Source of the DNA: CBDHDJ01 sp965261645
GTDB lineage: Bacteria; Pseudomonadota; Alphaproteobacteria; SHVV01
Length of the DNA stretch: 64,000 nucleotides
Assembly (NCBI GenBank): GCA_965261645.1
Contig: CBDHDJ010000002.1
Coordinates: 1 to 64,000 of the forward strand
Direction of reading: 5' to 3'
In this document: one piece after another, positions 39,749 through 48,764 of the stretch
Position numbering within the stretch: position 1 is the first letter of the stretch
Layout: each line of letters begins with the position of its first letter
Made by a program: the position numbers and the translations under genes
Notes under the pieces: generated by a model
The model's database searches: none
Told to the model about the DNA's origin: nothing
What the model saw: the letters and a program-made list of their open reading frames with translations, nothing else

Positions 39749-40400
39749 ATCTGTCTCTTCGGAATCGGCGCACGAAGCGCGGCAGGAATGCGACGATCGT
39801 GATCAGGCCCAGTGCCAGAAGCGCATGGCGGATGATGCCCTCGTTGCCGGCCGCGGCCTCGCGGCCGGTGTAGCCGAGCCAGGTATAGGCCACGGTCCCC
39901 GGCAGCATGCAGATGACCGATGCCGCGACGTAGTGTGATAAGGGGATGCGCGTGAGCCCGAAGGCGTAGTTGAGGAGATTGAACGGAAAGAGCGGCACCA
40001 GCCGGGTAAAGGCGACGAAGCGCCAGCCCTCCGCCTCGACCCCTTCGATCAGCCGTTTGAGGCGGCCGTGGCTCTTGCGCGCCACCCAGTCGGACGCAAG
40101 ATAGCGCGCGACAAGGAAGGCGAGCGTCGCGCCGATGGCTGCGCCGGCCAAGTTGTAAAGCGTGCCCCATAACGGGCCGAACAGCGCACCGCCGGCGAGC
40201 GCCATCAGTAGCGCCGGCAAGAACAAAACGGCGGAGATGCTGTAAACGGCGATGAAGCCCAGCGGCGCCCACAGGCCAAGCGCCCGCACCTCCGTCTCGA
40301 TGTGCTCAGGATCGAGATCGGTGTGGCCGGCCACGACCCACACGATCGCCCCCGCCAGCGCCGCGGCCAGGAGGATGCGGAGCACGTGTCGCGTCCGCAT
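39747..40400 (-). CDS. TVP38/TMEM64-family membrane protein
   Basis: 217 residues with an N-terminal anchor and four to five more hydrophobic segments. The SNARE-associated/VTT domain is recognised by LPALLMALAGGALFGPLWGT, YNLAGAAIGATLAFLVARYL, and FTRLVPLFPFNLLNYAFGLT with RIPLSHYVAAS. Members are inner-membrane proteins related to DedA and thought to take part in lipid or membrane homeostasis. The ATG (40400) overlaps the stop of the fatty-acid-hydroxylase-like gene, so the two are translationally coupled. Confidence 0.9.
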   Translation of the reverse strand: MRTRHVLRILLAAALAGAIVWVVAGHTDLDPEHIETEVRALGLWAPLGFIAVYSISAVLFLPALLMALAGGALFGPLWGTLYNLAGAAIGATLAFLVARYLASDWVARKSHGRLKRLIEGVEAEGWRFVAFTRLVPLFPFNLLNYAFGLTRIPLSHYVAASVICMLPGTVAYTWLGYTGREAAAGNEGIIRHALLALGLITIVAFLPRFVRRFRRDR

Positions 40401-41242
40401 CAGCGCCGGCGCCGCCCGCGGAGCATGGGATAGATGCCGGTGGCACCCCGGAAGGGCTGGATCAGCAAGCGATGGATCCAAAGTTCGCGCGGATCGCGAA
40501 ATTGATCGAGTCCGATCGTCATGGCGCCATGGCCTGCCGCCGGCTGAGCGCGATAGGTGCCAAACAGCCGGTCCCACCACGGCAGGTTGAAGCCGAAATT
40601 GCTGTTGGTTTCCTCTGGCTCGTTCGAGTGGTGAACCCGGTGCATGTCGGGCGTCACCACGATCCACCGCAGCACACGGTCGAACCCAAGCGGCATCCAG
40701 ACATTGCTGTGGTTGAACAGCGAGGTCGCGTTGAGCAGCACCTCGAAAATGAGCACGGCCAGCGCGGGCGGGCCGAGAATCGCAACGATCGCGATCTTGA
40801 GCACCATGGACAGGAGAATCTCGATGGGGTGAAAGCGAATGCCGGTGGTGACATCGAAATCGAGGTCCGCGTGGTGCATGCGGTGCAACCGCCACAGGAC
40901 GGGGACGGCGTGGAATGCCACGTGCTGCGCGTAGACCACCAAATCGAGAAGCAGGATTCCGAGGAGAACGGCCAGGGGGTACGGCAGGGCGAGGCTGCCC
41001 AGGAGATCGCCGCCGCGCGCCTCTATGGCGAGCGCCGTGGCCACGGCCGCCGTCGGGAAGATCAGCCGCAGCAGCACGGTATTGACGACGACGATGCCGA
41101 GATTGCCGGACCATCGTCGAAATCGGGGGAGGGCGCGGAGCCGCCGCGGCGCTACGACCTCCCAGCTCATCATGAGCACGAGAACACCGACGAAGAAACC
41201 GCCGCGAATAAAAGCCTCGTTGATGATGATCGCGTCCGTCAT
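40400..41242 (-). CDS. Fatty acid hydroxylase / sterol desaturase-family membrane protein
   Basis: 280 residues, hydrophobic, with the eight-histidine di-iron signature: HVAFH (QHVAFHAVPVLWRLHRMHHA contains the first two clusters, HVAFH and HRMHH), FNHSN, and HRVHH in TPDMHRVHHSNEPEETNSNF. Members hydroxylate or desaturate lipids at the membrane using O2. It starts at ATG 41242 and is coupled to the TVP38-type gene downstream, which suggests a joint role in membrane lipids. The exact substrate is unknown. Confidence 0.9.
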   Translation of the reverse strand: MTDAIIINEAFIRGGFFVGVLVLMMSWEVVAPRRLRALPRFRRWSGNLGIVVVNTVLLRLIFPTAAVATALAIEARGGDLLGSLALPYPLAVLLGILLLDLVVYAQHVAFHAVPVLWRLHRMHHADLDFDVTTGIRFHPIEILLSMVLKIAIVAILGPPALAVLIFEVLLNATSLFNHSNVWMPLGFDRVLRWIVVTPDMHRVHHSNEPEETNSNFGFNLPWWDRLFGTYRAQPAAGHGAMTIGLDQFRDPRELWIHRLLIQPFRGATGIYPMLRGRRRR

Positions 41243-41368
41243 GACACGGATATGTGCCCGGGACGCCTCTTTTCAAACATAGGCGGCCCCTGCGTTTTGG
41301 GAGTGGGGACGACGCCTCAAACCAAGCCCTAAAGCGTTATGCGCTCCGGTACGGGGTGGGGTGTCCCT

Positions 41369-41824
41369 TTAGTCCGGCCATTCCATGAGCTCGATGGAAA
41401 GCCCGTCCTCGTCTTTGAGATAAACCACCTTGAGGTTCGTATCCTCGTTCTCGCCGATGCCGTAAACCTTGTTGTAGGGCACAAGCCCGACACGTTCGGC
41501 TGCCGCGACGGCGATTTCCATGTCTTCGATGCGGAACGCGAGGTGGGTAAAGCCGGTATCGCACGGCCGCGCAATCACCGTTTGCTTGTCGGCGGGCGAT
41601 TCGTATTCGACGAGTTCGACGAGGTAGCCGTCGGGCGCCTTGAGCATGGCGAACTTCATGCTGGCGTCCTTGACCCCCGTGACGTCCTCGGCGACGGGAC
41701 CGCTGGCAGCGGTCGAGCTGACCTGCGTGAATCCGAAGGCATCCAGAAACATGGCTTTGGAGCGCTCGAGGTTGGAGACCGTAAAGCTCGTATGGTGGGT
41801 GCTCACGAATTTGAAGTCCGTCAT
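41369..41824 (-). CDS. VOC-family (glyoxalase/dioxygenase-like) protein
   Basis: 151 residues from ATG 41824 with GGAGGTTACC upstream. Two babab modules are visible: STHHTSFTVSNLERSKAMFL with VELVEYESP, and THLAFRIEDMEIAVAAAERV with GLSIELMEWPD. The metal ligand positions of the fold (His near the start of each module, Glu at the module ends) are present. It could be a lyase, isomerase or dioxygenase of small molecules. It stands alone on the minus strand downstream of the threonine dehydratase-like gene. Confidence 0.85.
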   Translation of the reverse strand: MTDFKFVSTHHTSFTVSNLERSKAMFLDAFGFTQVSSTAASGPVAEDVTGVKDASMKFAMLKAPDGYLVELVEYESPADKQTVIARPCDTGFTHLAFRIEDMEIAVAAAERVGLVPYNKVYGIGENEDTNLKVVYLKDEDGLSIELMEWPD

Positions 41825-41889
41825 GGCGGTAACCTCCTGCTTGAGCGACGACTATACAGCGGACACCGCGTAGCGGGAACGGAACCCCT

Positions 41890-42927
41890 TCACGGGATCG
41901 GATTGCGGCCCAGAATCTCGGCAAACAGCCCGGGATCGACGTTGCCGCCCGAGGCCACCACGGCCACGGTCTTGCCCCGGCAATCGTGCGCCCCGCTAAG
42001 GCACGCTGCCAATGCCACCGCGCCGCCCGGCTCCACCACGAGTTTGAGGTGGGCGAAGAGCGCGACCATCGCGCGCGCGACCTCTGCGTCGTCCACCGCG
42101 AACCCGCCCGAAAGCAGCCGCAGGTTGATCGGGAAAGTCAGCTCGCCGCAGATGGGAACGAGAAGAGCATCGCAGATCGATCGGGCCCCGGGCGCGTTGG
42201 CGACGCGTTCGCCGGCAGCCAGCGAGCGGCGCGTGTCGTCAAAGCCGGCGGGCTCGGAAATGAGGACCGCGCATTCGGGCATCTCGCGTTCGAGGACCAG
42301 CGCGATCCCCGCACACAGGCCACCGCCGCCACAGGGCACCACGACGGCATCGAGCGCGGCTCCCAGCTCTCTCGCCTGTTCGGCGAGTTCGAGGCCGACC
42401 GTGCCTTGACCCGCGATCACGTGCCTATCGTCGAATGGCCGAATCAAAACGGCGCCCGATTTCGCGGTCAGGTCATGCGCGTGAGCTTCGAGCTCGGCCC
42501 GCGTGCCGTCTTGCAGAATGACTCCGGCGCCGTGGGCCTGCGTCGCCTGCTGCTTGATCGCGGGCGCGCTCTGCGGCATGACGATGGTGGCGGCAACGCC
42601 GTGCATGCGGGCGGCCGCGGCCACGCCTTGGGCATGGTTGCCCGAAGAATAGGCGACGACACCGCGTTCCTTCTCGGCCGCATCGAGCCGGCTGATGCGG
42701 TTGTAGGCGCCGCGGAATTTGAACGATCCGGTGCGCTGCAGCGTCTCCGCCTTGACCAGGACGCGACCACCACAGAGCTCGTTGAGATCCGGGGATTCGA
42801 GCAACGGCGTGATGACGGCGGTACCGGCGAGCCGGTGCCCCGCGCCGCGCACGGCGTCATAGGTGGGTGCGGCGCCGCTCACTCCCGCGGCATCCGGCGT
42901 GGGCTCAGAGGTCGGCGAGGAAGCCAT
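41890..42927 (-). CDS. Threonine/serine dehydratase-like PLP enzyme
   Basis: 345 residues of fold-type II PLP enzyme. The cofactor Lys is in RTGSFKFRGAYNRISRLDAA. YSSGNHAQGVAAAARMHGVA binds the substrate carboxylate, and VPCGGGGLCAGIALVLE binds the phosphate. The length lacks a C-terminal ACT regulatory domain, as in catabolic (TdcB-like) threonine ammonia-lyases. It forms 2-oxobutyrate or pyruvate plus ammonia from Thr or Ser, or acts on a related hydroxy-amino acid. The start ATG 42927 lies inside the 3' end of the hydrolase gene (23-bp overlap), so the two are in one operon. Confidence 0.87.
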   Translation of the reverse strand: MASSPTSEPTPDAAGVSGAAPTYDAVRGAGHRLAGTAVITPLLESPDLNELCGGRVLVKAETLQRTGSFKFRGAYNRISRLDAAEKERGVVAYSSGNHAQGVAAAARMHGVAATIVMPQSAPAIKQQATQAHGAGVILQDGTRAELEAHAHDLTAKSGAVLIRPFDDRHVIAGQGTVGLELAEQARELGAALDAVVVPCGGGGLCAGIALVLEREMPECAVLISEPAGFDDTRRSLAAGERVANAPGARSICDALLVPICGELTFPINLRLLSGGFAVDDAEVARAMVALFAHLKLVVEPGGAVALAACLSGAHDCRGKTVAVVASGGNVDPGLFAEILGRNPIP

Positions 42928-43768
42928 CGATCGCCTTTAAGCTGGCGGGCTCCGTGAGAAGCGGCGCATGCCCGCGGTTGGGAACCGTGGCGCGCACGAG
43001 ATCGGGCTTCGCCTGCGCCATCGCCTCGAACGTGGCTTCGCTCAGAAGATCGGAAAGCTCGCCGCGAATGGCCAGCGTCGGGATGTTCTGTAGCGCCTTG
43101 AAAAAGCGCCACAGTTTGGGGGGCGGCCCCGAGGGCAGGAACATCTTGGCGATCGCCGGGTCGAAGTCGGGATGAATGCGCCCGTCCGAACCCTCACGAA
43201 AGCTGCGCTTCGCCATGTCGCGCCAATCGTCGTCGCTGGCGTCGGGAAACGCGATCTGGTACTGCGCCTTGATGGCCTCGATCGCCGCCGTCCAGTCGGC
43301 AATGGAAGCAGCCGTATCGACATAGCCGGCGATTCGTTTGAGCCCGCGTTCGTCGATCTCGGGTCCCATGTCATTGAGCACGACGCCGGCCAGGACGGCG
43401 GGACGGGCCACGGCGAGCAACATGGCTACGACGGCGCCCTGCGAGGTGCCGAGCACGACCACGCGGTGCACGTTGGCGAGCGCCAGCAGGTGGAACGCGT
43501 CCTGCACGTAGGTGCGCGGGTGGTAGTGGCGCGGGTCTGGATCGTAGGCCGAGCGGCCGCGCCCCCGGTGGTCCAGGCACAGCACCCGCCGCGAGCGCCC
43601 CAAATGGACGGCGAGCCCGTGAAAATCCTTGCAGTTCCGCGTCAGACCGGCGAGGCATAGCACGGGTGTTTCGGTTGCGCCGGCATCACCGTATTCGCGG
43701 TAGTAAAGCGCGAGATCGTCCTGGGCGTGGAAGATGTGCTCGCGATAGGCGGTGTTTTCTCCCGCCAT
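42905..43768 (-). CDS. Alpha/beta-fold hydrolase
   Basis: 287 residues. The canonical order is seen: the oxyanion region (PVLCLAGLTRNCKDFHGLAV), a conserved DHRGRGRSAYDPDP, the nucleophile elbow VVLGTSQGAVVAMLLA (Ser), an acid region near the cap, and His in VRATVPNRGHAPLLTEPASL. The substrate could be an ester, lactone or C-C bond. It follows the haloacid-dehalogenase-type gene with no gap (43769/43768) and overlaps the dehydratase gene, so these three plus the transglycosylase upstream appear co-directional. Confidence 0.88.
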   Translation of the reverse strand: MAGENTAYREHIFHAQDDLALYYREYGDAGATETPVLCLAGLTRNCKDFHGLAVHLGRSRRVLCLDHRGRGRSAYDPDPRHYHPRTYVQDAFHLLALANVHRVVVLGTSQGAVVAMLLAVARPAVLAGVVLNDMGPEIDERGLKRIAGYVDTAASIADWTAAIEAIKAQYQIAFPDASDDDWRDMAKRSFREGSDGRIHPDFDPAIAKMFLPSGPPPKLWRFFKALQNIPTLAIRGELSDLLSEATFEAMAQAKPDLVRATVPNRGHAPLLTEPASLKAIDGFLADL

Positions 43769-44461
43769 CTAGGCGATTCCGACGAGGGCGGGGAGTTCGG
43801 CAAGGGCCGGGACTTCCGCATGCGGACTGTCGGGCAATCGCTCACGGGTTTGCCCGAAGCGGTTGATCCAGACGACACGAAAACCAAATGTCGCTGCGGC
43901 GGCGGCGTCCCACGCGTTGGACGACTGATAGGCGATACGCCCCGCCGCGACGCCGAGCCGGTCTACCGCGAGCTGATACACGCTCGGGTGGGGCTTGTAG
44001 ATGCCAATCTCCTCCGCCGACAGGACGGCGTCGAGCAGATCGGCGATGCCGGCGTTCGCCACCGCCGATTCGAGCATCCGCGGTGAACCGTTGGACAGGA
44101 TCGCAGTGCGCATGCCGCCCGCGCGTAGCCGTGTGAGCGTCTCCTTCACTTCGGGGTAGGTGTCGAGCTCGAGGTAAAGCTCCATCAGGCGTTCGCGCAA
44201 GTCTGCATTATCGAGGTCGAGGCTCGCCATGGCATAATCGAGCGCATCTCCCGTGACCTGCCAAAAATCGGTGTGCCGATTCATCAGGCTGCGCAGCCAG
44301 GTGTATTGTAGCTGCTTGGTCCGCCATATCTCCGACAAGCGGTCCGCGTTGTCGCCGAGATCATCACGGCACCGTTGGGCTGCCGCCGCGAAATCGAACA
44401 GGGTGCCGTAGGCGTCGAATACGCAGGCGCCGATGTTGTCAAATACCGTGGGCTCGTTCAT
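43769..44461 (-). CDS. Haloacid dehalogenase type II-like HAD hydrolase
   Basis: 230 residues with L-2-haloacid dehalogenase features: the nucleophile Asp in ACVFDAYGTLFDFAAAAQRC, LRSLMNRHTDFWQVTGDALD in the cap, TAILSNGSPRMLESAV (Ser/Asn motif II), the Lys of IGIYKPHPSVYQLA (motif III), and SSNAWDAAAAATFGFRVVWI (motif IV), then NR. It probably hydrolyses the carbon-halogen bond of 2-haloalkanoic acids, or acts on an analogous substrate. The start ATG 44461 is 52 nt after the transglycosylase stop. Confidence 0.9.
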   Translation of the reverse strand: MNEPTVFDNIGACVFDAYGTLFDFAAAAQRCRDDLGDNADRLSEIWRTKQLQYTWLRSLMNRHTDFWQVTGDALDYAMASLDLDNADLRERLMELYLELDTYPEVKETLTRLRAGGMRTAILSNGSPRMLESAVANAGIADLLDAVLSAEEIGIYKPHPSVYQLAVDRLGVAAGRIAYQSSNAWDAAAAATFGFRVVWINRFGQTRERLPDSPHAEVPALAELPALVGIA

Positions 44462-44513
44462 CGGGCGCTATCCGGCGGCGCGGAGGCATGCGGCCTACAG
44501 CGCTCGCGCCGCA

Positions 44514-46565
44514 CTAGCACAACGCGGCCAGCTTCGCATCATCGCGCTCGCATTCCGTCCCATCGAGCGGCCCCTGGCCGCGCACCAAATCATCAGCCAG
44601 CGCGAGGCGCATGACATGCCCATTGAGCCGATAGCGATAGAGTTGCAGGCCCTCGAGGACGCGTTGCACATAATTGCGTGTTTCGCTTATGGGAATGAGC
44701 TCGATCCAGTGGATGATGTCGATCTCGCCCTTGCGCGGGTCACCCCACACCCTGATCCAGCGCGACACGTTCCGCGAACCGGCGTTGTAGGCCGCAAGTG
44801 TGAGCACGTAGGAATCGTCATACGCCTCGAGGAGCTCGGCGACGTGGGCGCTGCCGAGGGTCGCATTGTAGTCGGGGTCTCTCGTCAGCTTGCGCTTGCT
44901 ATAGGGCAACCGGAGGCGCTTGGCGACGTGGCGCGCCGTGCGCGGCATCAGCTGCATCAAGCCGCGCGCGCCGGCGGCGCTCACGGCCGCGGGATCGAAC
45001 GCGCTCTCCTGGCGGGTGATAGCGAGCAAGAGCGCACTCTCCGCGGTCGCGGATACCGGAAGCTCAATAACGGGGTAGTTCGCGCGCGCGAGCATGATGC
45101 CCTTGCGCTCGGCCCGTTTGGCCGCTGCCACGGCGAGATCGGGGCGGTTCACGCTCTTCGCGAGCACGGCGACGAGCACCTGCTCCCCGGGGCTCGGCGC
45201 CAGCTCCCCGAGCCGCATGAGGAAGGGTCGAAGCAGATCCCGCTGGCCCAGCGCGGCCAGCAAGCGCACCACCTTGACCAGTTCACGATCACGGAACCTT
45301 TCGGCCTCGGCAATGGTGGGGACCGGATCGCTCGGTAGCCGGAACAAGCCCTGGTCGTGCAACTTGAGCGCGGCAAGCTGGCCGTAGAACGTGGTCGGGT
45401 GGCCGGCGGCGATGTCGTACCAGTGGCGCGCGAGTCGTATCTCGCCCTTGGCATCAGCGGCGCGCCCGGCCCAATAGGCGCCGCGAGCCAGGCTGATTGG
45501 GTAGCGCACCACGCGATAGGCCAGGGTGAAATGCCCGTATGCGGCATCGTAGTCGGCCAAGAAGGTCAGTGCGATCCAGCCGGCGAGCCACTCCGCCTCG
45601 GCGATCCCCGCTCGTTTCATTTGTCCGTGCTGCTCCGCCAAGCGATAGGCCTCGGAGATGTGGCCCAGGCGCAACACGCGGCGAATCTGGATATGCCTCT
45701 CGGACCACCACTTGTCCGGTCGGCCGAGCGCGAGCGGCGGGTTCAGCAGGATCTCGCGGGCGCTGGCGTGTTTGCCCTTGATCCGGCGCCACACCACCCG
45801 CTCGTAGGCCAGGCCGGGGTGGTCCTGGAGAGCGGGCGGGACGCGCGCGATCGCGCGATCCACCCCGCCGGCGAACTCGATTAGCGAGAGACGTGCGTAG
45901 CCCAGGCGTTTGTGGGCCTCGGTGACCCGGCTGAGCATGCGATGGGCGGCGCCGCGGCGCCGCTCCCATATCAGGCGGTCGAGCCGCGCCGCGTGATGTT
46001 CCTTGGTCAAGTGGCGGCGGTGACGGCGAAGGAAGGTGCGCTCTTGCCGCCGGGTGAAGTTGTCGTTGATCCACGCCTCGCGTAACAGACCTATGCCCTG
46101 CCACGTGCTGCCGGCGCGCAAATGGGCCTCGGCGAACCGCTGCTTGCCGATCCCGGTGAGCGGGTGGTGGAGGGCGAACCATGACATCACGCGGAGATCG
46201 GACGTCCGGTCGGTCAATCCTGCTTCCGCTGATTTCTGAAGGGCCTTTCGCCTGGGCCAGTCGGCATTCTCGTCGATGAACCGCGAGATCTCATCGAAGG
46301 TTCCGGTTCGGCCAGGCTGGGTGAAATAGAGCCAGTCGATGATCTCCGCGACGAGGGGATCAGCGCCCTCGTCTGCCAGGCGGCGCGCGGTCTGCCAGCG
46401 CCGGGCTTGGGTGGCAGCAAACGCCGCGCTGTAGTGCTCGCGGTCATGGGCGGAAACGGAGGTGGTCGAGAACTCGGTGGCGAGGGACGCGCTTCGTGGC
46501 AGGGCGCATGCGCCGATGAGCATGACAACCGCCACGATAAAAGCGCGAAAACCAATGCTCAGCAC
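44514..46565 (-). CDS. slt: Soluble lytic murein transglycosylase (SLT family)
   Basis: About 683 residues from GTG 46565, chosen because AGGAGGGG lies upstream and the signal sequence (LSIGFRAFIVAVVMLIGACA) then starts at once; IGAC could be a lipobox. A long superhelical N-terminal domain is followed by the catalytic SLT domain: LLAITRQESAFDPAAVSAAG (catalytic Glu), ARGLMQLMPRTARHVAKRLR, then LTLAAYNAGSRNVSRWIRVW and the conserved ETRNYVQRVLEGLQLY. It cleaves glycan strands of murein in the periplasm with 1,6-anhydro products. It diverges from dapA. Confidence 0.92.
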   Translation of the reverse strand: MLSIGFRAFIVAVVMLIGACALPRSASLATEFSTTSVSAHDREHYSAAFAATQARRWQTARRLADEGADPLVAEIIDWLYFTQPGRTGTFDEISRFIDENADWPRRKALQKSAEAGLTDRTSDLRVMSWFALHHPLTGIGKQRFAEAHLRAGSTWQGIGLLREAWINDNFTRRQERTFLRRHRRHLTKEHHAARLDRLIWERRRGAAHRMLSRVTEAHKRLGYARLSLIEFAGGVDRAIARVPPALQDHPGLAYERVVWRRIKGKHASAREILLNPPLALGRPDKWWSERHIQIRRVLRLGHISEAYRLAEQHGQMKRAGIAEAEWLAGWIALTFLADYDAAYGHFTLAYRVVRYPISLARGAYWAGRAADAKGEIRLARHWYDIAAGHPTTFYGQLAALKLHDQGLFRLPSDPVPTIAEAERFRDRELVKVVRLLAALGQRDLLRPFLMRLGELAPSPGEQVLVAVLAKSVNRPDLAVAAAKRAERKGIMLARANYPVIELPVSATAESALLLAITRQESAFDPAAVSAAGARGLMQLMPRTARHVAKRLRLPYSKRKLTRDPDYNATLGSAHVAELLEAYDDSYVLTLAAYNAGSRNVSRWIRVWGDPRKGEIDIIHWIELIPISETRNYVQRVLEGLQLYRYRLNGHVMRLALADDLVRGQGPLDGTECERDDAKLAALC

Positions 46566-46730
46566 GCGTCGACCCCTCCTTCGGCCGCGCCCTCTCCCCT
46601 CAAGCGCCCATGATAATAGGCATTGCACCTGACTCGCCACAACCCAGCTACGCTCCTTCACGTTGCTTGCCGCCGGGGATCAGGCCGGTTATGGTGCCCA
46701 AAAGCGGACCTCGGGACGAGGGAGGCGAGA

Positions 46731-47606
46731 ATGTTCAAGGGCTACTTCTGCGCCATTATCACCCCTTTCAGCGACGGCAACGTCGATGAAAGGGCCTTTC
46801 AGTCCTTGGTTGATTGGCAGATTACCGAGGGCATCCACGGTCTGGTGCCGTGCGGCACGACAGGGGAATCGCCGACATTGTCGGGGGAGGAACACTGCCG
46901 CGTCGTCGAGCTGTGCATCGAAGCTGCGGCCGGGCGCGTGCCCGTGGTCGCGGGCGCCGGTTCGAACTCGACGAAGATGGCGATCGAACACGCGCGGTAC
47001 GCGAAAGAGATCGGCGCCGATGCCGCGCTGGTCGTCACGCCGTACTACAACAAGCCGACGCAGGATGGCTTGTATCGCCATTTCAAGGCGATCAATGATG
47101 CCGTCGATCTGCCCATCATTATTTACAACATCCCGCCGCGCAGCGTTGTCGACATGTCGGTCGAGACGATGACGAAACTCGCTGATTTGCCCAACATCGT
47201 CGGCGTCAAGGATGCGACCCAGGATATCGCCCGGGTGAGCCAGACGCGTGGTGCAATCGGGCCTGAGTTTTGCCAGATGTCGGGCGAGGACGTGACCGCG
47301 CTGGCGTTGCTCGCGCACGGCGGTCACGGCTGCATCTCGGTCACCGCCAATGTTGCCCCGCGCGCCTGCGCTGAATTCTTTGCCGCGTGGGACGCGGGTA
47401 AGCCCGACGAGGCGCTAGCTTCACAGGACCGATTGATGCCACTGCACGATGCGCTGTTTGCGGAAACCAGCCCCGCGCCGGTCAAGCATGCCGCGAGCCT
47501 GCTCGGGCTTTGCGAACCCGATACTCGCCTGCCGCTCGCGCCGCTGACGCAGCCGACCAAGGAGCGGGTGGCGGAGGCGATGCGCTCCGCGGGTATCCTC
47601 AACTGA
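46731..47606 (+). CDS. dapA: 4-hydroxy-tetrahydrodipicolinate synthase
   Basis: 291 residues from ATG 46731 with GGGAGGCGAGA upstream. It condenses pyruvate with aspartate semialdehyde in lysine and diaminopimelate synthesis. The family blocks are all present: CAIITPFSDGNVDERAFQSL, LVPCGTTGESPTLSGEEHCR (Thr-Thr pair), VVTPYYNKPTQDGLYRHFKA (catalytic Tyr), IIIYNIPPRSVVDMS and IVGVKDATQD (Schiff-base Lys). The smpB gene follows 4 nt after its stop. It diverges from slt. Confidence 0.97.
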   Translation: MFKGYFCAIITPFSDGNVDERAFQSLVDWQITEGIHGLVPCGTTGESPTLSGEEHCRVVELCIEAAAGRVPVVAGAGSNSTKMAIEHARYAKEIGADAALVVTPYYNKPTQDGLYRHFKAINDAVDLPIIIYNIPPRSVVDMSVETMTKLADLPNIVGVKDATQDIARVSQTRGAIGPEFCQMSGEDVTALALLAHGGHGCISVTANVAPRACAEFFAAWDAGKPDEALASQDRLMPLHDALFAETSPAPVKHAASLLGLCEPDTRLPLAPLTQPTKERVAEAMRSAGILN

Positions 47607-47610
47607 GGAT

Positions 47611-48084
47611 ATGGCGGCAAAGCAGCGCCGCCCGGACCGTGTTGCCGCGGCCAACCGCAGGGCGCGTCGCAACTATCACATCGAAGAGGTGGTCGAAGCT
47701 GGCATCGTGTTGACCGGCTCCGAGGTCAAAAGCCTGCGCGGCGGTGAAGCCGATATCGTCGAGGCCTACGCCCAAGAGCGCGGCGGCGAGCTCTATCTGA
47801 TCAACGCCTATATCCCCGAATATCATGCCGCCAGCCGGTTGATTCACGAACCCCGGCGCGCGCGCAAACTCCTGGTGAAAAAGCGCGAGCTGGGCAAGCT
47901 TGCGAGTGCAAGGAACCGGCAGGGCATGACCCTCGTTCCCTTGTCGATCTACTTTACCGAGCGGGGGCTGGCCAAGGTCGAGATCGCCGTGGCGCGCGGC
48001 AAGAAGCTTTACGACAAGCGGGCGGCGACGAAGGAGCGCGACTGGGAGCGAAGCCGCGCTCGTCTATTGCGGGAGAAGGGTTAG
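47611..48084 (+). CDS. smpB: SsrA (tmRNA)-binding protein SmpB
   Basis: 157 residues. SmpB escorts tmRNA to stalled ribosomes. Typical segments are RARRNYHIEEVVEAGIVLTG, SEVKSLRGGEADIVEAYAQ, HEPRRARKLLVKKRELGKL, YFTERGLAKVEIAVARGKK and the basic C-terminal tail YDKRAATKERDWERSRARLL that enters the decoding site. It starts 4 nt after the dapA stop, so they share a transcript. The next genes are convergent. Confidence 0.97.
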   Translation: MAAKQRRPDRVAAANRRARRNYHIEEVVEAGIVLTGSEVKSLRGGEADIVEAYAQERGGELYLINAYIPEYHAASRLIHEPRRARKLLVKKRELGKLASARNRQGMTLVPLSIYFTERGLAKVEIAVARGKKLYDKRAATKERDWERSRARLLREKG

Positions 48085-48095
48085 GGGGCGGAGCG

Positions 48096-48764
48096 TCAGG
48101 CCTTCCGATCGAGACGCCGGCGCAACTCGGCGAATACCGCCTCGAACATCTCGCCAGTCAATCGCCCGGTGTTCAAGTTGTAGCGCGAACAATGATAGCT
48201 GTCGGCGAGGAACAAGCCGCCGTCGAAGCCATGAACCGCGCCGTGCCGAAATGGGTATGCGCTCTGCCGGTTCCCCAAGGCGGCCACCACCGAGGCGTGG
48301 GCGATGGTGCCGAGCGCCAGGACTCCGGACAACCGCGCCAGGGCAGCAATCTCGGCAGCCAGGAATGGGCGGCACGCGTTCACTTCAGCCGCGATGGGCC
48401 GGTTTCCTGGTGGCACGCAGCGCACGGCGTTGGTGATCTGACAGCCCAAGAGACCGAACCCGTCGCCTTGCTCCGCGCGATAATCACCTTGAGCAAATCC
48501 GAACTTGACGAGCGTGGTGTAAAGCAGCTCCCCGGCCGCGTCGCCGGTAAAGGGACGGCCGGTTCGGTTGGCCCCACGCAGGCCCGGCGCCAGGCCGACG
48601 ATCAGAAGTCGGACACCGTCCGCGCCGCCGGACGATCGGAAGGAGGGAACCGGCGCGTTGAACCAAGTAGGTTCGCGTTCCCGGTTTTCGGTGCGATAAG
48701 CGGCGAGGCGTGCACACAGCGGGCACTCGCGGTCCGGCCCCGTCGAGGCGGTTTCGCGCATCAC
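48096..48764 (-). CDS. Type-5 uracil-DNA glycosylase (UDGb-like)
   Basis: 222 residues. Motif A reads LLIVGLAPGLRGANRTGRPF, then TGDAAG, matching family-5 glycosylases rather than Ung. N-terminal cysteines (ECPLCARL), and a later Cys pair including GCQITNAVRCVPPGNRP, would hold an iron-sulfur cluster. Motif 2 reads FLADSYHCSRYNLNTGRLTG. It removes uracil and related lesions from DNA. The ATG at 48764 overlaps the stop of the NYN-domain gene upstream (48761), so they are coupled. It converges on smpB. Confidence 0.9.
   Translation of the reverse strand: MMRETASTGPDRECPLCARLAAYRTENREREPTWFNAPVPSFRSSGGADGVRLLIVGLAPGLRGANRTGRPFTGDAAGELLYTTLVKFGFAQGDYRAEQGDGFGLLGCQITNAVRCVPPGNRPIAAEVNACRPFLAAEIAALARLSGVLALGTIAHASVVAALGNRQSAYPFRHGAVHGFDGGLFLADSYHCSRYNLNTGRLTGEMFEAVFAELRRRLDRKA

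Noticed and set aside
39747..41276. A single 509-codon minus-strand frame across two genes
   Set aside because: Only its last 217 codons (TVP38-type) are real; the rest is the out-of-frame shadow of the di-iron hydroxylase gene that overlaps it by one base.
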